Shown here: piece by piece, positions 1-12,790 of the stretch | Position numbering within the stretch: the first letter of the stretch is position 1 | How the letters are laid out: each line of letters opens with the position of its first letter | Source of the DNA: Cycas panzhihuaensis | Lineage: Eukaryota > Cycadophyta | Assembly (NCBI GenBank): GCA_023213395.1 | Contig: CM041465.1 | Span: 57,791,741 to 57,855,740 of the forward strand | Reading direction: 5' to 3' | DNA length: 64,000 bases | Notes under the pieces: model-generated | Told to the model about the DNA's origin: nothing | What the model saw: the letters and a program-made list of their open reading frames with translations, nothing else | The model's database searches: none | Program-made: the position numbers and the translations under genes

Positions 1-757
1 TGTGAAACCAGTGAGTATCCCATTAGCTTCCCACTTCAAGCTTTCTTCAAATATGAGTCCTAGTAGTGAAGAAGAAAAGGCTTATATGTCTCGTGTGCCT
101 TATGCCAGTGTAATAGGAAGTTTGATGTATGCCATGGTATGTACAATACCTGATATTTCACATGTAGTTAGTGTAGTTAGTAGGTTTATGGCAAATCTAA
201 GAAAGGAACATTGGGCTGTAGTGAAATGGGTGCTTCAGTATTTGAGAGGCACGAGTGACTACTGCATCACCTTTAGAGGTACAGGTAATTAAGTTTGTGG
301 ATATGTCAATTCAGACTTTGCAGGAGATTTAAATAAAACAAGGTCTACTTCAAGTTATGTTTTTACTCTTACAAATGGTCCAGTTAGCTGGATGTCTAAA
401 TTATAGAGTACAATTGCACTGTAAACCACAGAAACTGAATATGTTGCTATAGCATATGCTTGTAAAGAAGTAATCTAGTTACAAGGTCTATTGGTTGAGC
501 TTGGAAGGAGACAGGAAAATATAAAGGTATTTTGTGACAGTCAAAGTGTCATTTACTTAGCCAAGAATCCAACTTATCACAGTAGAACAAAGCATATTGC
601 TTTGAAGTACCATTTTGTTAGACAGGTTGTGGAAGTAAGTGGAGTGGCACTTGGGAAGATTCACACCAATCAAAATAATGCTTATATATTCATAAAACTA
701 GTACCATTAGAGAAGTTCAAATGGTATTTGACTTCTCTTGGTTTGCAGAAAAGATGA
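1..757 (+). pseudogene. Ty1/copia pol remnant: end of RT and RNase H
   Basis: The + frame reads as the last part of a Ty1/copia polyprotein. The end of the reverse transcriptase is marked by PYASVIGSLMYAMVCTIPDI followed by KEHWAVVKWVLQYLRGTSDY. RNase H follows with GYVNSDFAGD, TETEYVA, FCDSQSVIYLAKNPTYHSRT and KHIALKYHFVR. The wording is closest to Tork-type copia elements. In-frame stops fall near 290 and at 404-406, 422-424 and 476-478; the ones at 404 and 476 stand where the family has Gln. The 5' side lies outside the window. A polypurine tract and LTR follow directly, so this is the 3' end of one element. Confidence 0.9.
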
Positions 758-790
758 TGAAGGGTTCAAGAACGATACCAGGTAAATTAT

Positions 791-1266
791 TGTCAAGGTG
801 GAGATTATTGGATATTATGACAATAATGTTTTGGGGTTAAAATTTTGGTGTGTTTTTGGCACGGTCTCCCCCCCTAATCTTTCTCGGGGGGTTCCAAGGG
901 GGGCGGGAGCCCCCCTTGGCTCGGGGTTCGGGGGCGATAGGCCCCGACCTAAAAAATTAGCCCTGTAAACCTTATTAAATTGTAAAGAGAATTAGGGTCG
1001 TCCAATACAAATACCCTAAATTCTACGATTGAGATTTAGGCCTTAGATGTTCCTCTCATATAGCCCATTTTAGGGCTTTTCTTATTATGTTGTAATATAA
1101 TGTAATATACTATGATGAGGGCAGTGGCTGGTTGTTGTTCCTAAGAGCACTCTGCTACTGAGATGTACTATTTCTCCATTCTACAATAATAAAGATTGAT
1201 ACCTTTTTTGTGTGGATGTTTCCGTAGCACACTGCTAGGGTTTTGCCATGTTATATCGGGTGCACA
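791..1266 (+). repeat. Polypurine tract and 3' LTR of the first copia element
   Basis: The purine-rich stretch AAGGTGGAGATTATTGG is the usual copia 3' junction, where the LTR begins TGTTGG. Here it reads TATTGG from about 806, one G-to-A change away. The LTR contains a GC-rich block (860-950) and ends somewhere near GGTGCACA at about 1,266. The end is uncertain because no partner LTR is in the window. Confidence 0.65.
894..919. repeat. Perfect 10-bp GC-rich hairpin in the LTR
   Basis: CCAAGGGGGG at 894-903 pairs exactly with CCCCCCTTGG at 910-919 around the loop CGGGAG. More G and C runs lie on both sides (873-950), including a further partial pairing of CGGGG with CCCCG. It stands out sharply in a very AT-rich window. 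It is probably an RNA-structure element of the LTR. Confidence 0.85.
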
Positions 1267-1455
1267 TATGATGTTTAGCTTGTATATTGATGTTGTTATA
1301 TTATCTCCGTTTTTAGAACTTACATGTTAAATCTTAGTTTCGATTCCTGTGACTAGTTGCAAAATAGTTTAGATCTTGTGGTGGTTTAAGGTTTAGGACT
1401 TTGTATTCTTAACATGCATTGGTAGCATTATATAACTAAAAAAAAATTTAGTTAG
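1267..1455. other. Short spacer without recognisable genes
   Basis: I see no coding remnant here. The right end has an 8-bp inverted repeat, TAACTAAA at 1,433-1,440 with TTTAGTTA at 1,447-1,454, separated by an A tract. Confidence 0.5.
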
Positions 1456-2640
1456 TCCTAAAAAGTGATTTCTTAAATGGAGAATTAGAAGAAGAAGTTT
1501 ACATGGCACAACTTGAAGGATACATCAAAGAGGGACAAGAACATTTAGTGTGCAAATTAAAGAAAGCCTTATATGGCCTAAAATAGGATCCTTGTGCTTG
1601 GTATACTAAATTGGGCTAATATCTATATAAGAATGAACTTCAATAATGCAACTCAGATTCTAGTCTATACACAAGAAAGATGAATGGACTAATTACAATA
1701 ATTATTGTCTATGTAGATGACATGATTCTCATAGGAAACAGTGAAGAATTAATAATACACATAAAGAGACAACTTGAAAGGAGATTTGAAATGACAGATT
1801 TAGGTCTCTTTAACTACTACTTAGGACTAGAAGTAAGTCAATAGTATGATCACATTACCCTCTCTCAAAGTAAATACATAAAGGATTTGCTAATCAAATT
1901 TAGGATGATGGATTATAATCTTTGTTTAACACCCATGGAAATAAATTGCGACATGGTAGTAGACGAAGGAGAACAGTCAGATGGCATCACCTTGTATATA
2001 CAACTAATCAGAAGTTTAATATATCTTATAGCCACCAAGCTAGATATATCATACTAAGTTGGATTAGTCTCTAGATACATGCAGGAACCTAAAGTAAGAC
2101 ATTAGAAAGTTGTTAGAAGGATACTGAGATATCTACAAGGAACAATACATCTAAAACTGATATATATCCCTAAGAAGGATAAGTTAAACTGATAAGATAC
2201 TATGACTTAGATTGGGCAAGAGACAAGGAACAGAGGAAATCTGTAAGTGGGTATTACTTCTTCTTGGTTTCAGTTGCAGACTCCTATTGTAACAAAAAAT
2301 AGCCCATAGTTACACTCTTATCAACTTGAGTTGAATACAAGGTAGCTGTAACTACAACATGTGAAGTAGTTTGGTTATGACAACTTCTGGTTGAATTGAA
2401 TCAATGACAAAATCAAGCAACAACCCTGCATTATGATAATCAAAGTGCTATTAAGTTGACCAAGAATCTAATTCTTCATGCTAGAACCAAACATATAGAA
2501 ATGCACCACCACTTTATAAGGGAAAAGGTTCACAATAAAGAAATTAAATTAGAATACTATCCTACTGTAGAACAAATTATAGATCTACTAACAAAACCTC
2601 TTGGAAAATAAAATTTTTAGATTTTAAGAGATAAGATAGG
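1456..2640 (+). pseudogene. Ty1/copia pol remnant: RT and RNase H, 5' truncated
   Basis: The remnant opens inside the copia reverse transcriptase at FLNGELEEEVYMAQLEGY. It continues through LVCKLKKALYGLK and the catalytic motif IVYVDDMILIG near 1,708, then EMTDLGLFNYYLGLEV. A frame-broken RNase H follows and ends near 2,600 with a partial TKPL motif. Many TAG and TAA codons and several frameshifts interrupt it. Gag, protease, integrase and the RT start are missing. The RNase H and the 3' junction resemble those of copia K1 at 11,886-26,527, so the two probably belong to one family. Confidence 0.85.
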
Positions 2641-2660
2641 ACTGAAGAAGACAAAACATT

Positions 2661-2902
2661 AAGAGAGGGTATTAAGATATAATGTTTTATCTAGATATTG
2701 CAAAAGGTAATGTGACAAGCCTTTGATATGTAACTTATACTTATAATAGTGACATGTCTCACTATAGGAGAAGTTAGTTACGAACCAAAGTACAATAGTT
2801 ACAAGAATCAATGTATATTTAAGGATATCACTTCTCTAATACAATACAAGTTTGTTCTCTCAATTTTCTTCTGATTCTAAGTTTCTCTGAATTAAATTAA
2901 CA
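2661..2902 (+). repeat. Polypurine tract and 3' LTR of the second copia element
   Basis: AAGAGAGGG at 2,661-2,669 is the same polypurine tract seen before the 3' LTR of K1 (26,319-26,327). The LTR starts TATTAAG at 2,670 (TG to TA) and shares ATGTTTTATCTAG with the K1 LTR. Its end near 2,902 is a guess from the terminal CA. Confidence 0.6.
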
Positions 2903-3039
2903 TAACTTGCAATCCCCTTTAAACTAAGGTGTAAACCATTCAAATAGAAGTAAAGGGATATGAACCCTAAGGTTAGAAATCTAACTTGGAATGAGTTTCA
3001 AAAGCTTTGAGATATAAATATCATTTTTCTAGGGATATT

Positions 3040-5225
3040 TTCATCTTGAGTTTCCAATCTTGTGCCTACTAAGAAGAAGAATAGAGATATTCACTTGTGT
3101 GTAGACTATAGGAACTTGGATGTAGACTCTATTAAAGATAATTATCCTCTACCTCAAATGGTGCTAGTTTTACAAACCATCATAGGTTTTAAATTCATGT
3201 CATTGCTGGATGACATTTTTTAGATACAACTAAATAATTGTTATATAGAAAGGCAAATGTAAGATATCCTTCATAACTATGAGGGTTATCTTTACATATA
3301 AAATGACACCTTTTGTTTTGATGAATATTGGTATAACTTTTTAAAGGGAAATAGCCTATGTATTCAAAGGTTTGATTTGAATCATTATTATGATTAATCT
3401 TGATGACATAATAGTCTTTTCAAAATGCAAGTCTCACCATATAGAACATCTCATAGTTCTATTTGAAGGTGTAGAGAATTTGGGATATCTTTGAATCCTA
3501 AGAAGACTATTTTGGAAGTGATAACAGGTAAATTATTATGTCACATTATGATGAAAGATGGAACTTTCATTGACCTAGACACTATCAAAGTAATTAAGGA
3601 GTTGCCTCTACCTTTAAATAATAAGGTTGTCTAATATTTCTTAAAAAAGATAAATTTCCTCAAGAGGTTTATATCAAAATTTATGAGGATTACTCTTCTA
3701 ATTGATGCCTTACTAAGAAAGAATACATATTTTAGGTAGACTGTTGAAGATAGAGTAACTTTGGATAAGTCAAAAACTACACTATTAAAGCCCTAATGTT
3801 GCTAAGTCTTGATTTGATAAGAATTTTATTATTTATTCTTATGTCTCTAATGTTGATTATGCTACCATGTTATCCTAAAAAGATACTAAGGGTAAAGAAA
3901 GGCCTATATCCTTCATGAGCAGGTCTTTGAAGAATTATCAATTGAATTATACTTCCATAGCAAAGCTAGCTAATGCTTTAATGAAAGTAGCAGAAGATTT
4001 TTACCCATATATATCCTACACATCCATACCATTATGTATGCCACTATCTCCAATTAAGGAATTATCAAATCAAATAAAGTTGAGAAGTAGATGGGTTAAA
4101 TGGATGGCAAGATCTAGGAAGTTGGTTTGGAATTGAAGCCTATAAAATTGGTCAAGGGCTAAGGATTATGCTGACTCATTTCTAAGAATCAAGTAGAGAT
4201 GTTGTTGTATATAGAAGCAAAACTAAACAAATAATATAATGAGGTAAACAACCTAACATTAACACTAGGGATAGAGGTTGAACGTATAGATGAATTTGAT
4301 GTTTTTTTTTGCAATGTTATTTTCTATCTTAAGAATGGTTTTTATGTATAATCATTGGACCAAAAAGATATAAGATCTCTAAAATTTAGATCTAAGCCTT
4401 ATGTATCACTAAAAGGATAGCTATATAAGAAAGGTTATGATGATGTATTACTTAGGTTCTTTAAGAGGTAGGAATTTGTTTATATACTTGATGAGTTCCA
4501 TGATGGATCATGTAGAGGCCACTTTTCTATAGAGGATATAAGCCATAAGATTCTTAAGGCCAGCTACTTTTGGCTGAGTATTTTTAGGGATGTTTTCAAA
4601 AAATTAAGGACTTGTCTTACTTGTCATAGGTTTATAGGGAAGCAAAGACTTATTGCTCTACCTTTGAAACCTATTTTTATTGAATAATTCTTTGAGAAAT
4701 AGGGCTTGAGTTTTACTAGTCTTATTAATCCTACATTGAGAAAAATCCATTCCTTTATCTTTATAGCCATAGATTATTTTACTAGATGGTTAGAGGCTAT
4801 CCCTTCTAGAGAGACAAGTACAATGGTTGTGATAAGCTTCTTAGAGTAGGTTTTAATGCCAAGGTTTTGGGTACCAACATAGGTTATTTATAAGAATGGT
4901 TAAATCTTCACCTTAGATTAAATGGTAAGGTTTTATTAGAAATTTGGTATTAATCTTAATACTTCTTCTAACTATTATCCATAGGGGAGTGGTTTAGCTA
5001 AGTTTACCAAAAACAAATTAGCAAGGATTCTAAAGAGGACTATTAAACAAAATTAAGAGGACTTACATGAGAAGACTTTTCAAGCCTTGTGAGTTAATAA
5101 AATCACAACCTAGTAGGCTATTAGCTTCTCACCTTACCTATTGGTTTATGGTATGGAGCCCATCCTTCCTTCTCATTTTACTTTTGGAAATATGTAATAC
5201 AACTCTATTAGTCAATCATAAAGGA
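3040..5225 (+). pseudogene. Ty3/gypsy (Tat-like) pol remnant: RT, RNase H, integrase
   Basis: The reading is broken, but the domains are in gypsy order. RT begins around DIHLCVDYRNLD, with KDNYPLPQM and the catalytic block NLDDIIVFSK near 3,394 (Tyr replaced by Asn). RNase H shows MSRSLKNYQLNYTSIAK at 3,915-3,970. Integrase has a zinc-finger region (HDGSCRGHFSIEDISHKIL, then CLTCHRF near 4,620) and a core at 4,690-5,180 (IDYFTRWLEAIPSRE; SNYYPQGSGLAKF with Gln lost). It ends at PYLLVYGMEPILPSHF. The wording is closest to the Tat lineage. The catalytic Asp positions of integrase look lost, so it is dead. Gag, protease and LTRs are not seen. Confidence 0.85.
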
Positions 5226-5289
5226 TAGTTTAAAACATATACAAAGATTAAAAAAAAAAAAAAATCTAGAAGGGGAGGAAGAAGGATAT

Positions 5290-5530
5290 CTAGAAGTTTG
5301 TAGTAGATTAATATGTATATCAAACAAATAAATATGAATGTGTAGCTTCCTTAGGATTGTTATAGATCTTGTTTATTCCTCAAAAGAAGTAGAGAAGCAT
5401 TAGCATAGATTTCATAATTAGCTTACCTAAGCCAAAAGGGAAGGATGATGTATACATTATTATACATCAATTAATGAAGTTTGCTCACTTCATAATAATT
5501 TTAACTACTTTTAAATCATCATAACTCGTA
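5290..5530 (+). pseudogene. Ty3/gypsy integrase fragment, chromovirus-like
   Basis: A short stretch reads NKYECVASLGLLQ-like text, then IDFIISLPKPKGKDDVYI and MKFAHFIIILTT. This matches the integrase zinc-finger exit and the first part of the catalytic core of chromovirus-type gypsy elements. It follows the previous remnant after an A-rich tract at 5,252-5,266. About 250 bases of AT-rich DNA without recognisable coding sequence lie between it and the next RT remnant. Confidence 0.65.
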
Positions 5531-5789
5531 TTTTTTTTCTTAAAAAAATTCATTTTATTTAAAGATCGCATGGGATAGACTCATAAACTACAAGGTGTTC
5601 AACCTCCCTTGAATAAAATAATCTTATAAAACTAAATGTATAAATAGTTAAATAGTAGTATCAAATACATAATATGTATCAATAACATCTAGGCCCAAAC
5701 TAATATTCAACTAGATATACAACACACCTTTACTAAGTATCAATTTGTTTTTACCCTCTTACCCACTAATCCCCCCCTAGTTCATGGTT

Positions 5790-7630
5790 CTTATCATACT
5801 ATTGAAGTTGAAATCCCAATCAACCTCAGGCCATAACAAAATTTATAATTTTAAAAAAATGAGATAGTAAAAATTACTAATGAACTAATGGAAATGGAGA
5901 TTATACATCTTAGCCACAACCCATATGCTACTTCTATTTTTCTCATTTATAAAAAGCATGGTTCATATATGCTCTACATTAACTATTGTAAACTTAATAA
6001 GATAACCATAAAGAATAAGTTCCCAACCCAAAGGATTGATGATATATTAGATGAAATTCAAGGTACTACTATCTTTACTGAGTTAAATCTCTAATCATGC
6101 TACTATTAAATCATTATCACTCCTTAAGTTTGACATAAGATAGTCTTCTAGATGTATCATGGCTATTTTGAATCATAAGTAATGCCTTTTAGCCTATGTA
6201 ATGCTTTGAAAACATTCCAAGATTTAATGAACTAACCTTTTACCCCTTTCCTTAGGAAATTTATCATTATTTTCTTTGATGACATTCTCATCTATAGTAT
6301 GGGCATGCCTCTTCACCTTCAACATTTAGAAACCATTCTTTAAATTCTAGTTAAGCACTAGTTATATACAATAATTATAATACTTGAGATATATTATTTC
6401 TTTGAAAGATGTTTAGATTAATCCTAATAAAATATTAATAATTACTAACTAGCTAAAAACTACGAGTCTCACCTAATTATATACTTTCCTAGGGCTTATA
6501 GGATTTTACCAATGATACATCTAGAATTATGCTACACTTGTAATCCCATTCACTAATTTACTTTGAAAGGATTTATTTTAGTGGTTTCAAATTATAAATG
6601 GTGTCTTTAACTACCTAAAATAAGTCATGTCAATCACTCCAATCTTGGTCACATTAGGTTTCTATGAACATTTTTAAATGGAATTTAATGCATTAGGATT
6701 TAGCTTGGATGTTGTACTTTTATAAACTTTTCACCTAATTATATTTAAAATCTAAAAACTCAAACATCACAAGTGTTGGCTATCAACATACCAAAAGGAA
6801 ATGAAGGTTATTCTCTATGTGGTAGATAAATAATATTAATATCTACATAGGTAAAAATTTACTATCCTAATAGACCACCATAGCCTTTGGCACTTCCTAA
6901 CCATCTAATTTTATCTAAGGAACAAGGCAAGTGGATTGATTACCTCTAACTATTTGATTTCATAATTGCATATAAGAAATATAAGGACAATATGGCTATA
7001 TATGCCCTTTATCATCTCTTTGCCTCCCCTCTTGAACCTACCATTTATGCAATTTCTAAGTTACAACCAACATGGATATAAGAACTAGCCTTAGATAACC
7101 AATCATAATAGGATTATACATAATGGTCTAATAAAGTCCACAGTTAAAAGGTTTGGTCCATGTATAATAATCATATTTTTTGTAGAAATTATATATTTGT
7201 ACATGTTGCATCTAACTTCATTCCTTAAATCCTATCTCAATATCACTTTCTCCTTTAGGAGGCTATTCAAGGTTTCATAAAATATGGGCATAAGTTTTTT
7301 CTAATTTTTACTAAACATTTATAAAATCTTCTATTCTTATATTCATCTTAGAATTTGACATGTGTCAACTTAACAAGATGGATACTAAGTCTCAACGAGG
7401 TCTCTTATAATACCTTCCCATTCTAGAGAGTAATTAATAAGATATTACCATAGACTTCATTACTATCCTATGACTGTTTATTAGATATGATTCTATATTG
7501 ATCATCATTGATATATTAACTAAATATGCACATTGCTTATTAGTTCATGCTTCATATAAGGCACCCTAATGGAATCAAGGGATAAGAGCAAAGAGAAGAA
7601 GAAAGAGTGCATGTAAGAAAGGACAACCAA
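5790..7630 (+). pseudogene. Ty3/gypsy (chromovirus-type) pol remnant: RT, RNase H, integrase
   Basis: The start reads HTIEVEIPINLRP, then NELMEMEIIHLSHNPYAT, YCKLNKITIKNKFPTQRIDD and the RT active site IFFDDILIYS near 6,270. The RT connection (LYTFLGLIGFYQ) lies around 6,480. A weak RNase H covers about 6,640-7,000 (WIDYLQLFDFIIAYKKYKDN). Integrase traces (INKILP, then a core fragment LTKYAHCLLVHASY) run to about 7,560. Stop codons are very frequent. It is older than the chromovirus at 34,494 and has no visible LTR. Confidence 0.8.
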
Positions 7631-7844
7631 TAATCTATAAGGAAGGTGATATTAATAAACACTAGGTTCTTTAGACCCTCTCTAGATATAGGCAAGACCA
7701 AGAGGATTTTACACACTTCTCAAGGTCCACTTCCACCTAACATTGATAATTGTTTAATAGTATACTACCATGAAATATTATCCATGATATGGGTTATTAC
7801 CATAGTGTGGGTAATTACCCTAGTATAGGTATTATTCCAACATT

Positions 7845-10045
7845 TCTCCTCTATAATGTCCATTTAGAGAGACTTCAAGTTTATCTTTGAATTTGATAAA
7901 CTTTATTTTGCTAAGTACCTTTTTGAAAATGTCTACCACTTGATCCTCAGTGCTACAATAGGCTAATTCTAATTTATCTTACTGTACTAGCTCTCTAATA
8001 AAGTGATATTGTATTTCAATATGTTCTGTCCTACTATTAAACTCTAAATTTCTAGTCATCTAAATTATACTCTAATTATCACAAAATAGTTATGTGAGAC
8101 CAATCTATTCTTCCAATAAATCTTAAAGTAATCTCCTAAGACAAACTATCTCATAAGCTCCTACTACAACTACTTTATACTCTACTTCTTTAATAGAAAG
8201 AGATATTATTGCCTACTTCTTTGAACTCCATGCTACTGTTATTAAACTTAAACTAAATGAACAACCTAAAGTAGATTTCTTATCATATATATAACCTACC
8301 TAATCTAAGTCTATATAACTAATTAACTTGTAATCCCCTAATGACCCATAATATAAATATACCCAATGGTACCTCTGAGATACCTAAGAATCTTTTTGGA
8401 TGCCTATTAATGTTTTACCTTAGGCTCATGCATAAACCTGAAAACCATACTAACTATATACATAATGTTTAATTGAGTTAAAATCAAGTAAATAAGGCTC
8501 ATAATTAACTATCTGTAAAGTGTAGGATCAATTGATTTAGGCTCCTCAAACTTAGACAATTTTAACCTAACTTTTTATGTTGTTATAAATGGCTTGAAAC
8601 TATCCATGTTAAATTTATGAAACATATCTAATGTGTATTTTCTTTGTGATACAAATATCTCCTTTTCATCCTACCATACTTCAATGCTTAGAAAATAATA
8701 CATAAATCCCAAGTTTTCCATCTTAAACATTTTGCACATATATTTCTTAAACTTTTGAGACAAGTAATTACTATTACTAGTATATACTAGGTCATTAATA
8801 TATAATCCTATAATTAATATTATACTTCCTTCTAATTCTTTATACAAATAGGGGTGTAATTGGATCCTTAAGAATCTTTTATCCTTAAAATATTTATCAA
8901 TCCTAGAGTACCATGTCCTAGGTGCCTATTTGATTCCATACAAGGCCTTTTTGAATTTGTATACCTTGTCTTCTTTTCCCTTCATTTTAAGACCTTTAAA
9001 TTATTAGACATATATCTCCTTATCTATATATTTATTAAGGAAGATACTCTTTACATCTATTTGATGGATTATCTAACCTTATTATACAATTAAAGGCATG
9101 GTTAATCTAATTATTTTCAACCTTATAATAGGTGCAAATATTTCATTATAATCTATGCCTTTAATTTAAGGATAACACTTTGCACCTAATCTTACCTTGT
9201 ATTTGTCAATGGACCCATATGATTTATACTTAATTTTGTAGACCCACTTTGTCATAATGGCATTCGTTTTAGGTGGCAATTCAACTAACTCCTATATTTC
9301 ATTCTTTACTAAGTTATTATACTCTTCCTTTATTATATTTTTTCATTAATCTTTGCTATTTATCTCTTCAAAGTTTTGAGGCTCATTTAACTCTATGACT
9401 CAAGTTATAAGTATAAAATTTACCCTTTGAGATCTTGGTTTTCTCTCAAAGTTAGTGTCTAAGATGTTTTGAGGGTTATGATCCCTTTGCAGCCATTTTA
9501 GAACCTTTTGATTTGAAGTAGATGGTCTTACTTCACTTGTATTAGGTATATTTATATCACTTGAGTTAGAGTCCACTTCAATTATAATGTTTTTGCCATT
9601 TTTCTTTTCATTAACTTTCTCTTGATAGAATTCATCTTCCTTGAAGATAACATCCCTACTCATGATGATTGTTTTACTTTTGGGGTCATATAATTTATAA
9701 GATCTTAATGAGTCACTATATCTTATAAATATACACATGGTGCTTCTGCCATTCAATTTTATCCTCATTTGTTCTAGAACATATGCATAAGCTATGCACT
9801 CAAAAACTCTTAAGTGTTCAATGCTTGGTTTGTAACCTGTCTAAGCTTCTTCAGGTGTAACCCATATCACTACCTTAGTTGTGTCTTTAGTTAATAAAAT
9901 AAATAGTTGTATATATAGCTTCTACCTAATATTCATTGCCAAGATGCTTATCCTTAAGCATGCTTCTAGCCATCTTAATATTTCAATTAACTATGTCTTT
10001 TTCTTAGACAATGACTAGGTTTCTTACCTTCTCTTTATTATTGGG
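7845..10045 (-). pseudogene. Reverse-strand Ty1/copia pol remnant: integrase end, RT, RNase H
   Basis: Read on the minus strand from 10,045 down, integrase comes first (EYWAEAI-like text, HTLKSFEVH-like text). Its best stretch is 9,400-9,768, with KLNGRSTMCIFIRYSDS, YKLYDPKSKTIIMSRDVIF and EDEFYQEK. RT follows, with the catalytic motif degraded to LYINDLVYTSNS near 8,790. RNase H lies at 7,860-8,250 (NSRTEHIEIQYHFIRELVQ; YCSTEDQVVDIF). Gag and LTRs are not seen. Frame breaks and stops occur throughout except in the 122-residue integrase segment. Confidence 0.85.
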
Positions 10046-10299
10046 ATTTGACTAATTGATTACATGGTAGTGTAGAGTTTACTTGGCATATTGACTACAT
10101 AAAATCATGTTGATCATGCTTGTACTTGACTTACATTGTTGATGATTGAAAAATCTTAATAGTATCAAATTATTAAAAGTCCACTTAAAGTACTCTTAAT
10201 TCATGTATCTTCCTAATCTAATTGGTGATTTTATGACATTATTTTCCCTTTGATTGGATTTATTTTAGATTAATTAACTCTTTTTTTAGGTCAATTCAA

Positions 10300-11885
10300 T
10301 CATTAATGATGTTTTTTTTCTTAAAAAAATTAAATTCTATTTAAAATCTTTGCCTTTCTAGGCTCAAGAGCTAGGTTGTATTTTTTGTTTTGCTAAAACT
10401 GTAATCACATTTTTTATTTTGGTATAAAATATAACCTCCTTAATAAAACATGGCCTATTTATAACTAAAAATATAACCTCAACTTTCATCATGTTTTTAG
10501 TTTATTTTGCATCATGTTTTTCACTTTTTATCATATTTTTGACTTTGCTAGGTTGCATTTTTTATCATATATTATGTTTCTCAACTGCCCATATATAAAA
10601 AAAATAAAATGGAGGCTAGCCACCCCACTTAGTTTTCTATCTTGAAGATGCCCTTGGCTCACCATGACTTAGTTTTCATTTAGAATTTCATTGATACTCT
10701 TATAGAGATCTTCTTCTTGGAGCCCTTCTTCTACCTCTTTTGGAGATTTTTAGAGAAAATGTTTTAAGAAAAAAAAAAAAAAAAGAGGATTTACTAAAAA
10801 GGAATGGCCATAGGTTATGGTAGCATTTAATATGATTTAAATTTCTTCTTATTTGCAAGTCTTTAATTTATAATTCACTCTTGAGGAGATCTTAGAAGAG
10901 AGGGAAAAGGACTCGATTAACTCTCTTATGAAGATCTCAAGCAAGTGGATTGCTTTCTATAAGCTCACTTATGTATCTAACATTTCTAGTAAGAAATTGG
11001 AAGTTTAAGCTCAAGTCTTCTCCTTTATTCCTCTCCATCTTTAAATTTTTTATTATCCTTTCCCTCATTCTTCTTGAGGTTACTCTTTTTTATTTCCTTC
11101 CTACCTCCTTCTTGTTTCTACCACTGGTTTGATAGATCAATTTGAGAGTTACCCATTGACTAAGGACACTAATATGAGGTATTCTCTTATCTCATTTACA
11201 AGGTTCCATTGATAAGTTTATTTACTCTTTTTTTCTTTTAGCTTACTTACTTATTTTTTATTGAGAAAAGAAAGATGCTCCATGAATGTTAATTTTAATT
11301 CCTTTTGGTTTGGCTATTATTGAGTTATTCTATTAATCTTGAGAAGTTTGAATACTTTTTCTTAGCTCAGGTAGACTAGTATTTATTCAAAATACTTCTT
11401 TGGACTATTACTCTCTATTTAATCCTTTTTCAACATAAAAGAGGCTTTGGAAATTCTCTGTTATAATGTTAGAAAGGCCTAACTTTATATATTGAAAACT
11501 CTCATTGGATATCAACAGTCCTTTTTGGCTCATATTATAACTCTAACTAACTAGCTCATATAAAGATAAGCATAACAAGCTTTTTCAAGTAAGTCTCTTT
11601 ACTACTCTCCCTTACTTTCATAATAAATAGTTTAGATTTCTTTGTGCAAAAGAAAGGAAAGTAGTTTCTTGAGCTAGGATAATTATAAGATCAACAAAAG
11701 GACCCTCTCATTTATTTAGGTGTTATTTTATTAAAGAAAAGAAACAAAGAATATGTCTCTTTAAAGATGAAATCTCCTTTTTCCTTTAAAAAGAAATAAA
11801 ACCAAGAAAATATTTATCTCACATCATTTTACTTTTAAAAGGATAATAAAGCATTTAAATTACTTAAAAATTTGTAGTTGTATTC
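10300..11885 (+). repeat. Gypsy LTR-like DNA interrupted by copia K1
   Basis: No coding remnant is visible. The stretch at 10,380-10,560 has several short TTTTTATCAT and CATGTTTTT units like the minisatellite in the T1 LTR (13,680-13,905) and the palindrome region of the T3 LTR. An A tract lies at 10,770-10,785. I infer an old LTR of the T family or a relative that continues at 26,533 on the far side of K1. A 60-codon open stretch at 10,950-11,132 shows no family resemblance. Confidence 0.4.
11881..11885. repeat. Left target-site duplication of copia K1
   Basis: TATTC directly precedes the 5' LTR. TGTTC at 26,528-26,532 directly follows the 3' LTR. They match at four of five positions, and the difference is an A/G transition. 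Confidence 0.65.
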
Positions 11886-12084
11886 TATAAAAGGTAATGT
11901 TTTATGTAGGATATCTAAATATTCCTAAAGTACCTTATAAGGGTCATCAATCATTTGCCTCCTTTCTCCTTTAGAGTGACAAGTGGCATAATCTCATTAA
12001 GTAGTTAGCATTTGTCCCGTAACTTTGAAATGTATTTATAGACTTACAATGATCAGTAAAGTATTGGAGTGAATTTTTATTATA
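11886..12084 (+). repeat. 5' LTR of K1
   Basis: It starts TATAAAAGG (the 3' copy has TGTAAAAGG) and ends TTATTATA (the 3' copy has TATTACA). The two LTRs align along their whole length, sharing TATCTAAATATTCCTAAAGT, TCTCCTTTAGAGTGACAA and TGTATTTATAGACTTACAAT. Most differences are C/T or G/A. Confidence 0.88.
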
Positions 12085-12096
12085 TTGTATCAGAGC
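12085..12096 (+). promoter_or_regulatory. K1 primer binding site (initiator Met tRNA type)
   Basis: TTGTATCAGAGC follows the LTR end directly. The standard copia site is TGGTATCAGAGC, complementary to the 3' end of initiator methionine tRNA; only one base differs. Confidence 0.85.
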
Positions 12097-12790
12097 GGGT
12101 TGTTGAGTCCCTCTTCTTGTAAAAGAATTAGGTCTTTAGAAATCAAGAGAAGCATTGGATCAAGCTAGTTGAAGAAGATCAAGATATTCATCAAGTATAA
12201 GTCTCAGATAGAGTTTGTTATCTGTGTATAGACCAGAGTACAGATTTGTATAGACATACGAATGCCAAAAATTAAAGTTATCAAAATCTTATGAAACTTA
12301 CCTAGATAGTAGATTAGAATCTCCTCGACATTTTTTTCCTTCTAGACTAACATGATTTGAGGTCATTTCGAAAGATATTCGACCAAGTTTTTAGGTGTGT
12401 AGGTTTGGAGGCTTTCTCTTAGAAATCTCTCAAAAAATTGGCTTGAAATCTAGGTATCAAGTATCTAAATCCCTCTTTCACATTAATTTAAAGAGATTGA
12501 GTCACATATTATTGAGATTCTTTCTAGATTTAAGTATTTTTTTATCAATTTCGTAAAAACCCTAGGGATGTTGATTTGGAGTTCTCTATGTCATTTCTCT
12601 AAGATTAGAGAGAGTTTTAGAAAAATAATAGAAAATTTGGATACCCATTTATGAGATCTATCATTTGGGACCATCTTTTTTTTTTTTCTCATCCATATAC
12701 TTTAGATTCCATATAAAATTCTATACAGTCATTTGTATAGTCATACGACCTTATTTCTACACTTAGAAATAAAAATTTTATTGATTAATC

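Noticed and set aside
3040-7630. Endogenous pararetrovirus origin for the RT remnants
   Set aside because: Integrase text and gypsy domain order follow RT in each case; no movement-protein or coat-type motif is seen.
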